NCBI GenBank assembly: GCA_047967505.1
Contig: CM106540.1
Length of the DNA: 64,000 nt
Direction: 5' to 3' (one strand)
From: Dipteris shenzhenensis
Lineage: Eukaryota; Polypodiophyta; Polypodiopsida; Gleicheniales
This document shows, piece by piece, positions 43,676 through 57,300 of this stretch. Under the pieces are notes generated by a model. That model made no database searches. It worked only from the letters and a program-made list of their open reading frames with translations, and was not told the origin of the DNA. Each line of letters starts with the position of its first letter. Position 1 is the stretch's first letter. A program made the position numbers and the translations under genes.

Positions 43676-43757
43676 TGCAAATACCATTGGTTAGACTTAT
43701 GTCAATGGGCGTGGGGAAGTGGCAAATACCATTGGTTAGACTTATGTCAATGGGCGT
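43676..43757. repeat. 36-bp direct repeat
   Basis: CAAATACCATTGGTTAGACT continuing to GGGCGTG occurs twice, separated by GGGAAGTGG. Confidence 0.9.
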
Positions 43758-44240
43758 GCAAATAGGTGTGTGATGGAGGAATCAAGGTCCTAGGATGCCC
43801 AAATGCTCAAGTTCTTACTAGGGCCCTTACTCAACCAAATAGAACGTGATTGTAGCCCACGTGAACCATTCGATCAAGAATTGATGCGAGCCTACTACTA
43901 AACCTTGAAGTATCAGAGGAAATTTCACTTCATCAGCTTGAGCTTTTGAGAACGGTAACCTACTCACTCTCCTCTTCATCCTACACACTCCCTTCTCCTT
44001 CACACTCTTTGTCTTTCTAAGACACTCCTTCTCTCCCCCCCCCCTTCTGGTTGCCTAAACTGGTGTTGTTCAACACATCCCAATATTGCTACCTCTTTGT
44101 GCTTCAAAAAGTAGCAAGACATGTAAGTTGGAAACATCTTGGTTTTAAAAGTGTTACATTCTAAAAACTTGGGTTAGCAAAACTCTATTTTTATTTAAAC
44201 TTGCTTAAATAAGAGCATGAAATTAAAAGTGCAAGATCTT
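43758..44240. other. No recognised gene
   Basis: Includes a pyrimidine-rich tract (43960-44050) with a run of Cs. It might be leader sequence of the copia fragment that follows. Confidence 0.3.
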
Positions 44241-44269
44241 ACTCTGCATCTAGTGGAGTACTAAAGTTT

Positions 44270-45335
44270 GATGAGGTTGTGCGTAGCTTATTGGCCAAGG
44301 AGATTAGATGGAAGTCTATGGATGGCAACAAGCAAGATGTAGCCTTAAATGTGCAAAGTGGGAGATCACAATTCGGGGGAAGTCCCAAGAAAGAGGGAAG
44401 TCTCGTAGCAAATCCAAGGCACGGAACATTGAGTGTTACCATTTGGCAAGAAGGGCCACATGAAAAAGGATTGCTACTACAAGCTAAAAAGAGAGCAAAA
44501 GGATAAGAAAAAGAATGCAAATTGGGGTGCCAATAAGAAGGAAAAGAGTCCAAGGGAGGACAAAGGAAAAGTGAAGATCGAGGAGATCAATGCAATCATT
44601 CATTGATAATAGTGACAATGACATTCTCTTCATGTCTAGTCTACCTGTAGAGTTGCTTGCCACTTAAGATGATGCATATTCCCAGGATTGGATTTTGGAT
44701 TTTGGTGCTTCATTCCATGTTGCTCCCCATAGGGAATGGTTCTCCACTTATGACAGTGGAAAGACAGGTTGTGTGCATCTTGGAAATAACTATGCATGCG
44801 ACATAGTGGGAGCAGATGACATAAAGTTTTCTTTTGCAAATGGGTTTGCTTTTGTTTTGAAAAATGTGAGACATGTGCCTAAGCTGACCAAGAATCTCAT
44901 TTCAGTGGGTCAGATGATGTTGGTTTTCATACCACCTTTGGCTTTCAAGGTTGGAAAATTCAGAAGGACTCTATGGTTTTGGCAACTTGGTGCCAAGTGT
45001 GGGACATTGTATCCCTTACATGTATGAGGTGTGTCTGATCATGTTGTTGGAATAACCAAGCAGCCAAGTACTTCTTTGTGGCATTGGCAATTGGGGAACA
45101 TGAGCCAGAATGGAATGAAACTCTTATGCCGTTTGGGTTATGTACCACATTTGAGTTTTTTTTATTTTGAATGTTGTGAGACTAAATCTACCCATAAAAG
45201 AAGGGGAAAGAAATAGCTTGAAAAGCTTGATTTGGTGCATTCAGACGTATGTGGTCCCATGCCTACGTGGTTATTAGGCAGGGCTGAATACTATGTGACA
45301 CTCATCGATGATGCAACTAGAAAAGTGTGGCATCC
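44270..45335 (+). pseudogene. Ty1/copia gag-protease-integrase N-terminus (element 3)
   Basis: Gag end with a damaged zinc knuckle (ECYH...GKKGHMKKDCYYK, 1-nt shift), protease DWILDFGASFHVAPHREWF (Phe in place of the usual Ser/Thr after the catalytic Asp), HVPKLTKNLISVGQM, the HHCC-type LWHWQLGNMSQNGMKLL, and the beginning of the integrase core VHSDVCGPMPTW ... YYVTLIDDATRKVW. It stops exactly there at about 45335; the continuation is found inverted at 46077-45512. Confidence 0.8.
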
Positions 45336-45511
45336 ACGACACTTTGAGGAATATACTCCTAATCAAGCCGAGAAGCTTGTATATATTTATTACAATCATA
45401 AAATGCTAGCTACCTTAGGAATCAAGAGATATGGGATGAGGAGCAAGCTCCAAGATGGACATATAATTTCATTCCTAATTACACCCCTTATGAAGAGGTT
45501 ACTCTCATGAC

Positions 45512-46085
45512 TTAAAGTATCATTGCAATCCAAAAAATGATCTTATTTGCTTCTGAAACGCAAAGATGATAGCCCATCTCTCCACTATCACCATAACCTA
45601 GAAAGATGCATTTCCTATACTTAGGATCTAGCTTCTTCCAAAGCTCTTTTGGCACATGTGAAAATGAGAGTAAGATGGCTTCTTGCCACTCCATGCCTCT
45701 TCAGGAATACCACCATCCAAACTCTTACTAGGTGATCTATTGATCACATGCACTGCAGTCTCCATTGCCTCAGCCCAAAAACCACCAGAAAGACTTGCAT
45801 TGGAAAGCAAACATTGCAACCTTTTTTGAATGGTACGGTTCATCTATTCTGCAATTAGATTTTCCTCTAGAGTACGAGGGGACGTGAGCTCCCTCTTTAT
45901 CCCACGTGTATCACAAAAATGCTGAAAGTCATGAGAGAGATACTCTCCACCATTGTCAGTCTGTAGGCATTTAAGCATTCTACCTAACTGATTTTCAACC
46001 AAAGCCAACCATTTTTGAAATACCTGGAACACATCGCTAATATTTGTGAACAAAAATGATATCCATGAATGACACATTAATGCAA
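45512..46085 (-). pseudogene. Copia integrase continuation, inverted (element 3)
   Basis: On the minus strand: VFQVFQKWLALVENQLGR, LKCLQTDNGGEYLSHDF, then GGFWAEAMETAVHVINRSPS, PEEAWSGKKPSYSHF and KYRKCIFLGYGDSGEMGYH. These are the second half of a copia integrase and the following linker, beginning where the plus-strand piece at 45335 leaves off. Stops occur near 45843 and 45560. Confidence 0.8.
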
Positions 46086-46249
46086 GTATGAAAAATTTAT
46101 TGAAATCCCAAAGAACATCGCATGAAGCACATCAAAGATTTTGTATATGAATATCATAATCAAGTCCAAATTCCCAATTGTAATCATGCAATATCTAGTC
46201 TATTCCCTTCAATAATTTCGTGATATAAATCATGATGAGGGAGTGCCTT

Positions 46250-46797
46250 ATTCCACATAATAAGTCTCCCACTTACTATCTAAGGGGCAATGGTCAAGCA
46301 AAGGCCATGAAAAAATTTCTTAAGAACATCCTTCAAAACATCACGACCAAAAATTGCTATGACTAGGATCACAAGCTACATCATTGAAGGTCAACATGAA
46401 GCATACACTTTTCAACTAGCAATTATTCAGGTGGTAGAAGTGCTAGTGGAGTTTATTGTATCAAGCCTAAGGGTAGCAATGCATCATATAAATAAATGAA
46501 GCCTTGAAGAACAAGTTGCATGAATTAACAAAAAGACTGATGAATTGAAGCTAAGGGTAGCCTAGTTGTAGTGTACTCCAAAGGAAGAGGAAGGCATGGC
46601 ATGATCGACACGTCCAATTTAGAGAAAACTTGTAGGAGGCATTGCTCTATAGATAGAAAATATTCATTGACTATGGGGTCGCCATATAAAATCAAACACT
46701 ATCATGATAATAGGATAGTGATTCTCGAAGATCAAGAGGGAAACAAATTGCTAAAACCAACAAATTCCATGAAGATTAAAAAAAACTTAGATTAAGG
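46250..46797 (+). pseudogene. Old gypsy integrase fragment
   Basis: PTYYLRGNGQAKAMKKFLKN corresponds to the HSTPYYPQGNGQAEA block of gypsy integrases. After frame damage, GSPYKIKHYHDNRIVILEDQ and GNKLLKPTN resemble the C-terminal GPY domain. Several stops; much more decayed than gypsy elements 1 and 2. Confidence 0.55.
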
Positions 46798-47084
46798 CAT
46801 ATTTTTTAGTACCTAGGAAGTAAAAGATCAATAAGGAGGGCATCCAATGTAGCAACACAGTCATATTGATAATTAGGGCACCATATTGTACCATTGTGGG
46901 AGGTAATAAAGGTGGAAATATCACCCTTAAAATTGGAATCATGAATGATAAATATAAGGATTCAAAGATTAAAGACCAAAAATTAAACTAAATGCTAAGC
47001 ACTCCCCATCATGTTGAAAAAGAAATGAAGAATCATTACACCTATGGTCAAAGGACACGGGCCTAGCAAGCTAAGCCCTCAATT

Positions 47085-48060
47085 AATCCTAGCCAACAGG
47101 TCGACAGTAGTGGGGTGGTTGGCCTTGCAAATATGCTCCACCTTGGATGGATCAAGGGTGCACTTGTCTTTAGAAACAATGTGATCAAGTAGCATTCTAC
47201 TACTACGAATAACAAAAGTGCACTTAGCCGAATTGAGCGACAATTGATCCATGCAGCATTCAGTTAGGCATAGATCAAGGCGATGGAGGTGCTCTTTTGA
47301 TCATCAAAAACATTGAAGTTGTCCAATAAAATGCACATGGACATCAAGTACTCGTCAAAGATCTCCTACACAAGTCACTGGAAGGCCGTCGGTGCATTCT
47401 TGAGGTCAAACATCATAAAATTAGATGCAAAGACCCCGCATTTGGTGATAAATGCTATTTTCTCTTGAGCTTCCTTGGCCATGCAAACCTGGTTGTAGCC
47501 AATGATCCCATCGAGGAAAGAGTACATCTCATGGCTAGTTACAACATCCAGCATCATGGAATCTAGGAAGGGTATAGGAAAGGGGTATGCCACTCTTATG
47601 GTGTTGAGCATTTGGCAATCCACACAGACCCGTAACTTGTTGTTCTTGGGTACCACGACTATTAGGGAGATCCAAGTCGACTAGTCAATTGGATAGACGT
47701 AACCCACTAGCAATATTTTGTCAATCTCTTATTTTGATCTTCTGAGCAAAATTTAAAATTTCATTTAGTGCCAAATTGGCTTTGCATCATCCTTCATAAT
47801 GGTTTGATGCTGGTAGAATTAAGGATCAAAACCCTTCATATTGGTATAACACTAGGTGAGTACCTCAATGAAGGAGCCGAGTAGGTTTTGAATGTTTGAT
47901 CGGAATTCTGGAGTGAGCTGAGAATTGACCTGGACTATCCCATAGGTCAAAGTCTGTGCCAAGGTTGAGGTTGGATAGGTCATCTTCTTTGACTTGTTAA
48001 CACTACTGAATCTCATGTTCAAAGGCTTAGTACACCAAAGTGGGCTCTTCTTTTGCACCA
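47085..48060 (-). pseudogene. Old gypsy reverse transcriptase fragment
   Basis: Read leftward: VQVNSQLTPEFRSNIQNLL, KILLVGYVYPID, then VPKNNKLRVCVDCQMLN, PIPFLDSMM, YSFLDGIIGYN, FMMFDLKNAPTAFQ, then LLDNFNVFDD (active-site region), LSLNSAKCTFVI, LLDHIVSKD and LDPSKVEHICKA. Multiple stops. Same family as the fragment at 1-270. Confidence 0.75.
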
Positions 48061-48069
48061 ATGATTTGT

Positions 48070-49380
48070 AATGTATTCTCCTATAGGAAGTGGTACCTAT
48101 TGAGGATTGCCACTATATCTACTTCAAAGAGGCTTATGAGGTTGACATTATTGTTGAGGAATTTGACCTCTTTGTCATCATCAAGTGTGTCAATCATATT
48201 GACTCTTTCTGCAACTTATGGCCGGTGGTGTGTGTGAATTGGAACCCTGAGCCTATCGAGCAGCACACCCTGAAATTGCTATTAGGGTTGGTGTTATCAC
48301 TGCAATATTTTCATCATACATTGGTCCTTTTGAGGCATCCGGTTGTAGATAGCTAGCTAGGTCACAGATACTCTTAGACTGGCACTCATTAGACTTGCAT
48401 TGCAAACCATGAAAATTGGTCCTACGTTGGTGACGCTGTTGGGTATATTGGCTTTATGGCAAAGTGTAATGTCATTGAGGGGCTTTACACTTGTATTTTG
48501 TACGCATTCAATTTCAAAGCATCCTTCTAAAGGATCAATGTCGACCTCTAGAAGATCACAACGCTTCTGACAAAGAAGTTCTCTTCTAGAAAATCATGAC
48601 TCCTTCATATAGTTTTTTTTTGCAATTGGTCCTCTTATAGATATTGAAACAACATCGTTCAGAAAATACATGTTTGATACCAAAACGTACGAAATATTGA
48701 TAAAGGATTAAAATATAGAAAAAGATATGAAAGGTATGGAAGCCTTACATTCCTCGTGTGCGCACAAGGAGAGGTTATGTGAAGTAGGTGGAGCAAGAGT
48801 GATCAAGGTCTATAGGATGCAATAATCCAACATACCTTTTTGAAAATGCCCTTGCACCAACTCACATAAGAAAAAGAAAAACGCAACTAGTGGTGTGGGC
48901 TCGAGAAATAAATAGGTGACTAACTTACATTTGCTGCAATCATTGATAAACTATGTATAAGAATAACAAGATTCCACTATACATGAGAGAACGTAGCAGA
49001 TCTTGTGTTGAATGTTGGCCCTAGTTGGGTCATACTAGGTGTAGTAATAGTGGCATCTTTCATTTAGGGGGGTTTGTGAAAGAAACATATGATGAAAGGT
49101 TACAATGCTTTTTGTCAGACCATGGGGCTTTTGAAAGGGAACCATTTGTTTTGCTCCAAAGTGCTGCAAGCAATCGATTGTTGGTTTTAATTCTACATAG
49201 ATGAGTTGAAAGGAGAATCTTTGTCAAAAGTTTTCAAGGCCTTGTGTTCTTTGTGGCTTTGTCTTTAGTGCACTATTCATGAGATAAGCTTTATAGTCAA
49301 AAAGTGTAGACTATAAGATTGAATCCAAAGTTCAAACTCCTCAAAAACATGATATAATTTACAATTCCCACTTTTGTGTC
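48070..49380. other. No recognised gene
   Basis: AT-rich intergenic DNA. Short open frames (such as 48090-48356) show no recognisable domain. Confidence 0.4.
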
Positions 49381-49459
49381 GCCGATGTAGCATCTATCAA
49401 CCTATTGGTAATGATCCACGCTGATCAACTTGCTTGCGGGTTCGACTCCTGCCATCGGC
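49381..49459 (+). pseudogene. tRNA-like sequence, probable tRNA pseudogene
   Basis: GCCGATG at 49381 pairs with CATCGGC at 49453-49459 as a 7-bp acceptor stem. GCGGG-TTCGACT-CCTGC forms a normal T-arm with the GGTTCGANTCC B box. The D-loop has TTGGTA. The anticodon arm is abnormal: TGATC and GATCA can pair around a 6-nt loop, CACGCT, so no standard anticodon is visible. Total length 79 nt. It is likely a decayed or rearranged tRNA gene, possibly organelle-derived; identity unassigned. Confidence 0.45.
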
Positions 49460-52430
49460 GGCATGTCTTTTTAGCGCAATTTTATTTGTGGGTTCTGTTT
49501 TTTCTGCTTGTATCTTTTGCTTTCAGGTAATCACGCCCGGGTTTTTTCCCATCTGGGCCCCATAGTATCTTTTGGGGGCTATCGCAATAGCCTAGAGCAG
49601 CCTAGGCATTACTTCTAGCTGCTCTATAGCTTTGTTGGTGGACAGAGCATTTGTGAAAGTTTCAAAGGAAAAGAGAAGGATAGATACCATGTGTTCAAAG
49701 TTTGATTCTCGTTCATGCTTAGAAGCTTGCCACTCGGCTATGAGAACTAGTTCGGAATCCCTCTTCCTGTCTCTCTCTCTTCTCTATTCTTTGTGTTTGA
49801 ATTCATAGTCTCAAAGCTCACTGAGTGGTTTGAAACTTAACTCTTGCATGGCAATGTCTTTTTCTCATCCTGAGGTATCCCAACAACAAAGTGACTGTCC
49901 TCTTCCTGTTCTTTTTGTAGAGGTTACTTCAACACAATTCAAGGATGCAGCATTATATATCTAAAAAGCGGGTTGCTATGAAGCTTGATTGTGGGCTTCC
50001 AAGCGATGCAAATCTAGCTAACGATTTGCTTTTGTTATGGGAAGCATGATGCTCTTGGGTTTTACGCAGATCCTTTCTTTGATCCCCCCTTGGTAGTACC
50101 TACCGGTCTATCTTGCTGCCTTTCTTACATGACGGTTGTATAGGATTGGAAATATATATGTTTGGCCAAAAACAAGAGGAGAAGACCATATTAAGGACCA
50201 TGCTATGCAATGCAAAGCTATATTGGGAATCATCATATGTTTATGGAGACATATAGAACAGGGGCTCATGGACTTTTCACCAGTCCCCCCCCCCCCCCTT
50301 TTTACAGGTCTTTACAACAAGCCCCCTGGCATTTTCTCCATAGCCAGGTTCTCGGGGAGCTTCTACACAGCAGGACAGAGCTAAGGGAAGGCCACCATGG
50401 CATGATAATGGTAATTTATGGCCTAGGTTCTCCCATTCCCATCACTACAATAGATGTAAATGAAGAGGGCCACTCCATGCATCCTTTCCCGACTACTAGT
50501 AAAGGTTTATCTGCTGGACATAGCTCCTCTTGGGTGATTCAGGACATGTCTTTGCTTCTAGATATTCTTCATAGCATTACTATTTCTTTACCTTTAATTT
50601 TGGGAGGTGTCCATAAGTGTACAGAGGCTGATGATGAGGATTTTACTATACTTGAGAGGACTTAGATTGTTGGATCTGCCCCCTCCTGCCCCCCGCCAAA
50701 TGTGTGGATGCATATGACAAAAACTCACAAAAATTATACACTATCTTAAAATCACATACAAAAGGCTTTTCCCAATCTCTTTCTCTTCTTTCTCACATAT
50801 TCTCACATATATTCAAATTCCCTCCCTCTTTTTCGACCAAGGGCTAGAAGAAGTAATATATTTTCTTTTTGAGGCTATCTCCTTTGCCCCTATATGGAGA
50901 ATGGTGGCTGCTTTGTCAGGTGCTGCTTCAGACTGCCCTGTTTTTGGACAACCAAAATATCACCCTAATGACTCCTGCTAGAGGTGAATTTGCACAAACC
51001 CTCTAACTCCGAGTTGCATATGATGTCCTTAGAAATCCCACAAAATTTGGTGACCATTAAATTTTTGGTTGCTGATATATAAGCAATTTGGTGAGATCTA
51101 GTTAAGTTGTCCTATGCAGGCTATGGCAGCTTTGGAGACAATGAAGGTAGAGGATAGAGATGGAAGATATGCCTAACAAGAGGTTTGGATTGATACTTGA
51201 TTCATGACACTTCGTTAAATATTACATAATAGCCTCTAATTGATAATGTCTTTTCCAGGAAGGTATAGCCTTTCCCTCGTTGTCTTCCCTTGTGATCCCG
51301 AGGTATTGGTTTTGAAGGTGAATAGGCTGCTACTATGATAAGGATTCTATAAGATTCCTCTTTATATTTACTTCCAAAGAATCTTCTAAAAAAGTGTTTA
51401 TTTAAGTTGAGGAAGCAAGAGAAAGTGCAAAATGATGTGAGTACTTCATGCCTTTTGAAGACTTCCTATATTGTTGTATATCATTCTTTACTTATGCGTG
51501 TTGTATCACATGCACATCAGAGGTAATTCATGGTCAATGACCTTAGTTCCAAATAATGTGTTTGTATTATTAATGCAAAAAGTGTTTTAGCTATCTCTTG
51601 AGTACGTCTAGTTTCTTTATTATGTTCATTGCTATCCTCACCCTTAATAGTACCTAAACCCAATGAAATACAGAGAGTTTTAAATTAGCCTAGCTTTCAA
51701 TGATTGTCCTAAAAGATCAAATGAAATATTGGAATGTCATTCTTAGATTATGTATCTATGGTCATAGATTATGTCATACATACATAATGTATCTATGTTC
51801 CACGGTTGGAGTCTCCTTAAGTTGTTGAACCTTTTCTCTTTTTTAAACTATTCTTTTCTATTAGGTCCAAACTCCGCAGTTACTCCAGGTTTTGATAATG
51901 TTGCTTCCCACTCACTCTAAGTGTGTAGTATTGTTCTTCACAAGATAATAATTACGACACCGAACCTAAGAGTGACTTGTAGGGTTTCCATCGATTTGTA
52001 AAAGTGTACACTCTTTTGAAATATATACACATCAACCATGTGCTGTATACAAGCCCTCACAATATCCGATTAGCCATTTCCAATATATTGAAGCATTGAT
52101 GAGGGATTTGAAAATGCAAGCATTGTATTTTAAAGAGAATCACAACACTAGACATTTCATGCTCTATTTTGGAAGGTGCTTCTATTGTACCATCTTTCCA
52201 ATTAGCTCTATAAAAGATGCATATTTTCTTGGCTATTCAACATGTAGCACATATTTTCATTCATTGAAGAAGTGTTGAGAGATTCTGGTTCACCCATACT
52301 ATAAACCCTAAACTATTGCCACCTTTGGGTTCAAGCAATAGATACATTGTTTAAACTCATTAGCTTTGTTGGATCCCTATGATTTTGAATTTAAAAGAGC
52401 TTAAGAAAATTTTAAATCAAATGTGCAAAT
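49460..52430. other. Long region without recognised genes
   Basis: Open stretches at 50136-50665 have no recognisable domain, and the frame crosses a 12-C run. A tandem-like TCTCACATAT motif occurs at 50794. Nothing else is supported. Confidence 0.4.
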
Positions 52431-52431
52431 T

Positions 52432-52750
52432 TCAAAAACCTATCACTAAGAGTTCAAAATTCATACTCTAAGCTAGCTGTAGATGATCTTTTTCATAATG
52501 ATTAAAGTTCTTAGTAGAAGACTGCTTTATGATGCATTGTCAAAGAGCTAATCTTGTTTACTTTGGCTATGAGTTAATGGCTACCAAAAACCTATCACTA
52601 AGAGGTGAGAAGTCATACTCTAAGTTAATTGCAGATGGACTTTTCAACAATAAAAGTTACGAAGTACTTTCTCTTAATAAGGAAATCTTCTCTTTAATGC
52701 ATTGTAAAAAAACTCACTTTTTATGTTTGTTACAAGTTAATAGTATTAAC
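52432..52750. repeat. Diverged tandem duplication, about 155 bp
   Basis: AAAACCTATCACTAAGAG ... CATACTCTAAGNTANNTG ... GATGCATTGTNAAA occurs at 52434 and again at 52587 in diverged form. Confidence 0.6.
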
Positions 52751-54040
52751 TGTCTACCTTACTCTATGCAAAGTGCCACACAATAATAGTAAAATGTAGA
52801 AGATTCTTGGATACAAAAGATTCAATGTCAAGTGTACTTTTTGCAATCAAATACTCAAGCTCTTTGTCAATCCTACGCAAAGTGCCATATAGGATCATAA
52901 TAAATCTTAAAAGCCACTCCTCTTGGAGTCCAAAAATTCACTAGTGCAAACTCCTTAAGCTTGATTTCTTGCTACTAACTAAAACCAGACCAACCTTTGA
53001 GGACAAACTTGAAGAAGTGTTTTTTTAAAGGAAATTCCTAACCACTAACATCTAATATTTTTTAAGGAACAAAATGATTACTCCCAAAGGTCAAGGGAGA
53101 AGGAACTTTAGACCAATCATCAATCAACGCATCATGTTGATTGTATACCAAGAGCTCCTATGCAACATCTTTTTTGCTCATCGAACATCAGGTTTGCCTA
53201 GCTAAAGCTGAATGAGCTGAAAGAAAAGCAAGGGGATTCCAACATATACTAGTCTTGCAAAAAGATATTTCCTTCGAACAAACACACCAAGAGGAAAAAC
53301 AATTATAGTCAATCTAATGTCGCCTATTAAGGTTCTTGGTAGTTTCAAGTTCCAAAGCAATCCATCTAAAGCTGCATCTTGATTTCTTGCCTACTCAACA
53401 AGATCTTCCTAATTTCGACACAAATCTTGTTGAAGTCTCATCAAGGAGTTCCAAACCCACTCTCATGACACAAAGCATGTACCCAAGAAAAGTCCAAACC
53501 TTAGTTATTTTGATTCCAAAGACCACGTGGTCGTCTAACTTCACATTATCAAAAGGTTCCTTAGTGTGACTCCAAAGGATTCCTATGCATTTAACCCCTC
53601 TAGTAGTTTGAGTAAGCATTGGATAGTAAGAAATATGCAACCCAATCAACAACTCCAATAATCCACAAAGGATAATTATGGGCATATGTTTAATACCGTC
53701 AGAAGTAGGAAGAAATCTTTACCGTTGCAGATTTTGATTTTCAACATAACAAGGGAAACAAAGAGAAGAAAAGCCAAGGGAGAGGGCATCAGAAGATCTA
53801 GAGCCCTTGGTCGTAATTCACAGTGGGAGAGGCTTTCAGATGTATTTCTTAAGCATTTAGAATGGCATAGCATATCAGAAACTTTGATTTCACAGGGCTA
53901 TAGGTGCCATGACACAAGGCCCTTAAGCAACGCTCATCCAAACATGGCAATTTGTAAGCAGAAACTTCTTGAGGGAGTCCAAGGCAGCAATAAGACCGTT
54001 GTTTGTTCAGGCTTCCTGCAAGATTATCACAAAATCTGAG
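52751..54040. other. No recognised gene
   Basis: AT-rich. Weak open frames on both strands (53336-53685) have no domain I recognise. Confidence 0.4.
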
Positions 54041-54046
54041 AGAAAG

Positions 54047-54191
54047 TGAGACACAGACACAGACACAGACACAGACACAGACACACAGACACACAGACAC
54101 AGACACAGACACAGACACACAGACACAGACACACACACAGACACACACACACACACACACAGACACAGACACAGACACAGACACAAACACA

Positions 54192-54232
<41 letters not shown>

Positions 54233-54235
54233 GAA
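54047..54235. repeat. (CA)n/(GACACA)n microsatellite
   Basis: Mixed ACAC and AGACAC units over about 190 bp, adjacent to the 3-prime end of the CAP-G2 pseudogene. Confidence 0.95.
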
Positions 54236-54360
54236 TGGAGGGTGAAAAGCGGTTTCAGAAGAACAGAGTTCAGGCCTGAATGCTTCACTATGTGGAAATT
54301 GTTCCTTAAATAAGCAGATTGTGCCATACATTTACATCCAGAAGCCCATCAACTTAGCTC

Positions 54361-57300
54361 TTAAGCCACCTTGTATAACAAAAGCAGAGTGTCAACAAGT
54401 TCCTTCACTATATGAACATCATTCCCTTCGTTTTGGCTACTTGACACGCCCTGGAATAATGTACCCAAATGCCTACGAATTTCTTCAAATGCTCCCACAG
54501 AATGTTCAGAAAGGACTACTTTCAAACCTTTCTTTGAAGGTGGTTTACAACATAGAAACCTTCTACAAACTATGTCCAGTGAACCAGCTGCACTACTGTA
54601 GTCATGGTTGCTTAATGACATGGCAGCATGCCATAGAAACAAAGTTAACACACCTTCCAAAACCTTTTGGTCACCAATCCTAAGAAGCTTGCTAACCATG
54701 TTTAAAAACTTTAAAGAGGTTGAAGACCCTTGATCTGCCGTTTCTAAAGGCTTCGAATATGAACTACCCTCTTCTTCCTGTGAGCCCATCTGTTCTGCCA
54801 CAGAGGATGGCATCTGACTATTCTGAACAGATTGCCTGAACTGAAACGCTGTATTGGCAACACTGACAACCCACGGTCTCAGAGCCTTCTTGCCAAAACC
54901 AACCAAATCATCAAACAAGTAATTTGATGTGCCAGCCCTTTCTTCAGCAATGGTCAGAGCTGTTGTTGAAAAAGATACACTAATAAGAAGATCTGGCATC
55001 CATGGCCTAAGAGCAGCCAAAAGTGACATTGCTCCCTTCGAGCCAAACCAAAATTCACTAAAAACAATCAGATCTAGAAGATGATTTGCCAGGTCTGCAA
55101 ATTGAAGAGCCCTTTCTGTGTCATTCCGAAGACTTGAATACAACATTTTCGCAGCATGAGTTGCAGAACCTCTGATGCAAAATATGAGGTCCTTATATGT
55201 ACTGCCTTCATTCTTTTTCCACAATTCAATCTGTTTCCCATCCCAGAGTCTTAGCCAACTCAAAATCCACTGAATTAGTTTTGTTGTAAGTTCTAAACAA
55301 GCATCCTGAACAGAAATATCTTTCACCAGCTTCAGAGAAAAGAAATGGAGTAGACTTTCAACTGATGCGTATGATAATTTGATCTTGTTGAGAAATTCAT
55401 CAGCACCATCAGAAGACATCCCTGTGATATAACCATGGAGCATCAATAATATGCACCGAATATAAATCTATATCAAAAGCGTACTCAATCATGTCAAGAA
55501 ATGGAGGTAAATACCAGATGGGGTGGGGGTGTTGGAAATATCTGTAAGAGGTTCTCGATGTCTTGACTTGCAGCTCTGAACACGTACACCTTTAGCCCCT
55601 CTTTTCTTTGCACAAGACGGCTCCACTAGTGTTACTGGGCTGCTTGGCTGTGAAGAATTTTGAAGACCTAATGTCCAATCCACTAGCTCCTTACAAACTT
55701 CAACCACTGCATTCTTCTGCACAGGAAACTTGATGCGTATGATAATTTGATCTTGTTGAGAAATTCATCAGCACCATCAGAAGACATCCCTGTGATATAA
55801 CCATGGAGCATCAATAATATGCACCGAATATAAATCTATATCAAAGAGCGTACTCAATCATGTCAAGAAATGGAGGTAAATACCAGATGGGGTGGGGGTG
55901 TTGGAAATATCTGTAAGAGGTTCTCGATGTCTTGACTTGCAGCTCTGAACACGTACACCTTTAGCCCCTCTTTTCTTTGCAAAAGACGGCTCCACTAGTG
56001 TTACTGGGCTGCTTGGGTGTGAAGAATTTTGAAGACCTAATGTCCAATCCACTAGCTCCTTACAAACTTCAACCACTGCATTCTTCTGCACAGGAAACCC
56101 AACAGCCGGAAATTTTATGGGCACTAAGTTTCATTGTATTTGATAAAGATAACATGTGGCTTAGAATCCTTATGTAATTAAGATGCGAGATGATGCAATA
56201 AATGCAGCCCATACAGGTTTTCAATTGGTGTCACTAGGAGAAAAATAACCAATCCCAACAGAAACCAGCACAAAAGTAACCAAAACTTACTCAATCCAGC
56301 ATATGATTTCACAACTTGGGGGCTCTATCTGATTGATCAGATGTGGCACTCATTGACACACCTTTCCCTTTAAGGGCCATGTGAATAGTTATTGCTGCAT
56401 AGGCTCGTATTGGAGATGCCTTCAAGAAATCCGATACAGGAAGCTTGAAGCAGCGATTCATAGCAACGTGAGCTATGTTTCTCAGACCAGAAACAAGGCC
56501 AGAGAGGTTTTCATGTACAAGGAGAGCCTTTCTTGTTTCATCGATTTCTAGTAGATTTTCAACATGCCAGGCAGCACCCAAGGTGCTGATGAGGATATTC
56601 ATGGGTTGGAATTCCTTTACGTTATTAGCAGCCTTTCTGCCTTTATGCTTGTTCTTCATAGACTGATCTTTGGTTGAAACATCACCGATCTTGCTATTTC
56701 CCATAGAGCATTGGGTAAGAACTCGAAAAAGAGCTTGGATAAGATCATCAAAACCACCCCAAGCCAACATCAAAGAGTGAACAGCCCTCAGTTCACTACA
56801 GGTAATAGAGCTAAGGGCATCACCACTCAAATTTGTAACAAGCTGCGTGCAGTACTCAAAAATCTCGGGCACGTCTTTCGGTGTTATAATAGAGACCAAC
56901 TGCACAATGGACGTGTGAGAAGAAGAAGTTGCAGCATTAGCCAGCATTGACTTCAATGTTTCCCTTGTCAAAAGCTCCCGACATAGGTGCACACAATTCT
57001 CAAAGACGTCATAGCACAATGACATGCATACTCCATCACCTTGAGAAATGGAATTGCCCGAATGCCTTTGATTGCCAATAGCATATCTGCTACTGCTATC
57101 CTCACTGTCAGGTTGCAATCAGTCAGCAAGCATCCTAATCTTGGAAGCAACACTTTCAATACTTCATGACTAGCAGGATTTTCAAGCAAGTAAGTCACCC
57201 CTTGCAAGATTGCACATCTTACAGCAGTGTTGGATTTATCTTGACTAGTTTCATACAGCCGGAGAACCCGACATACACCTTCAACGGCTGTAATTCGCAC

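Noticed and set aside
50136-50665. Candidate gene of about 150 aa
   Set aside because: It crosses a homopolymer C run, has no recognised domain, no neighbours in support and poor initiation context.
54003-54331. Four overlapping frames rich in Cys/Val or Thr/Asp
   Set aside because: Translations of the CA/GACACA microsatellite.
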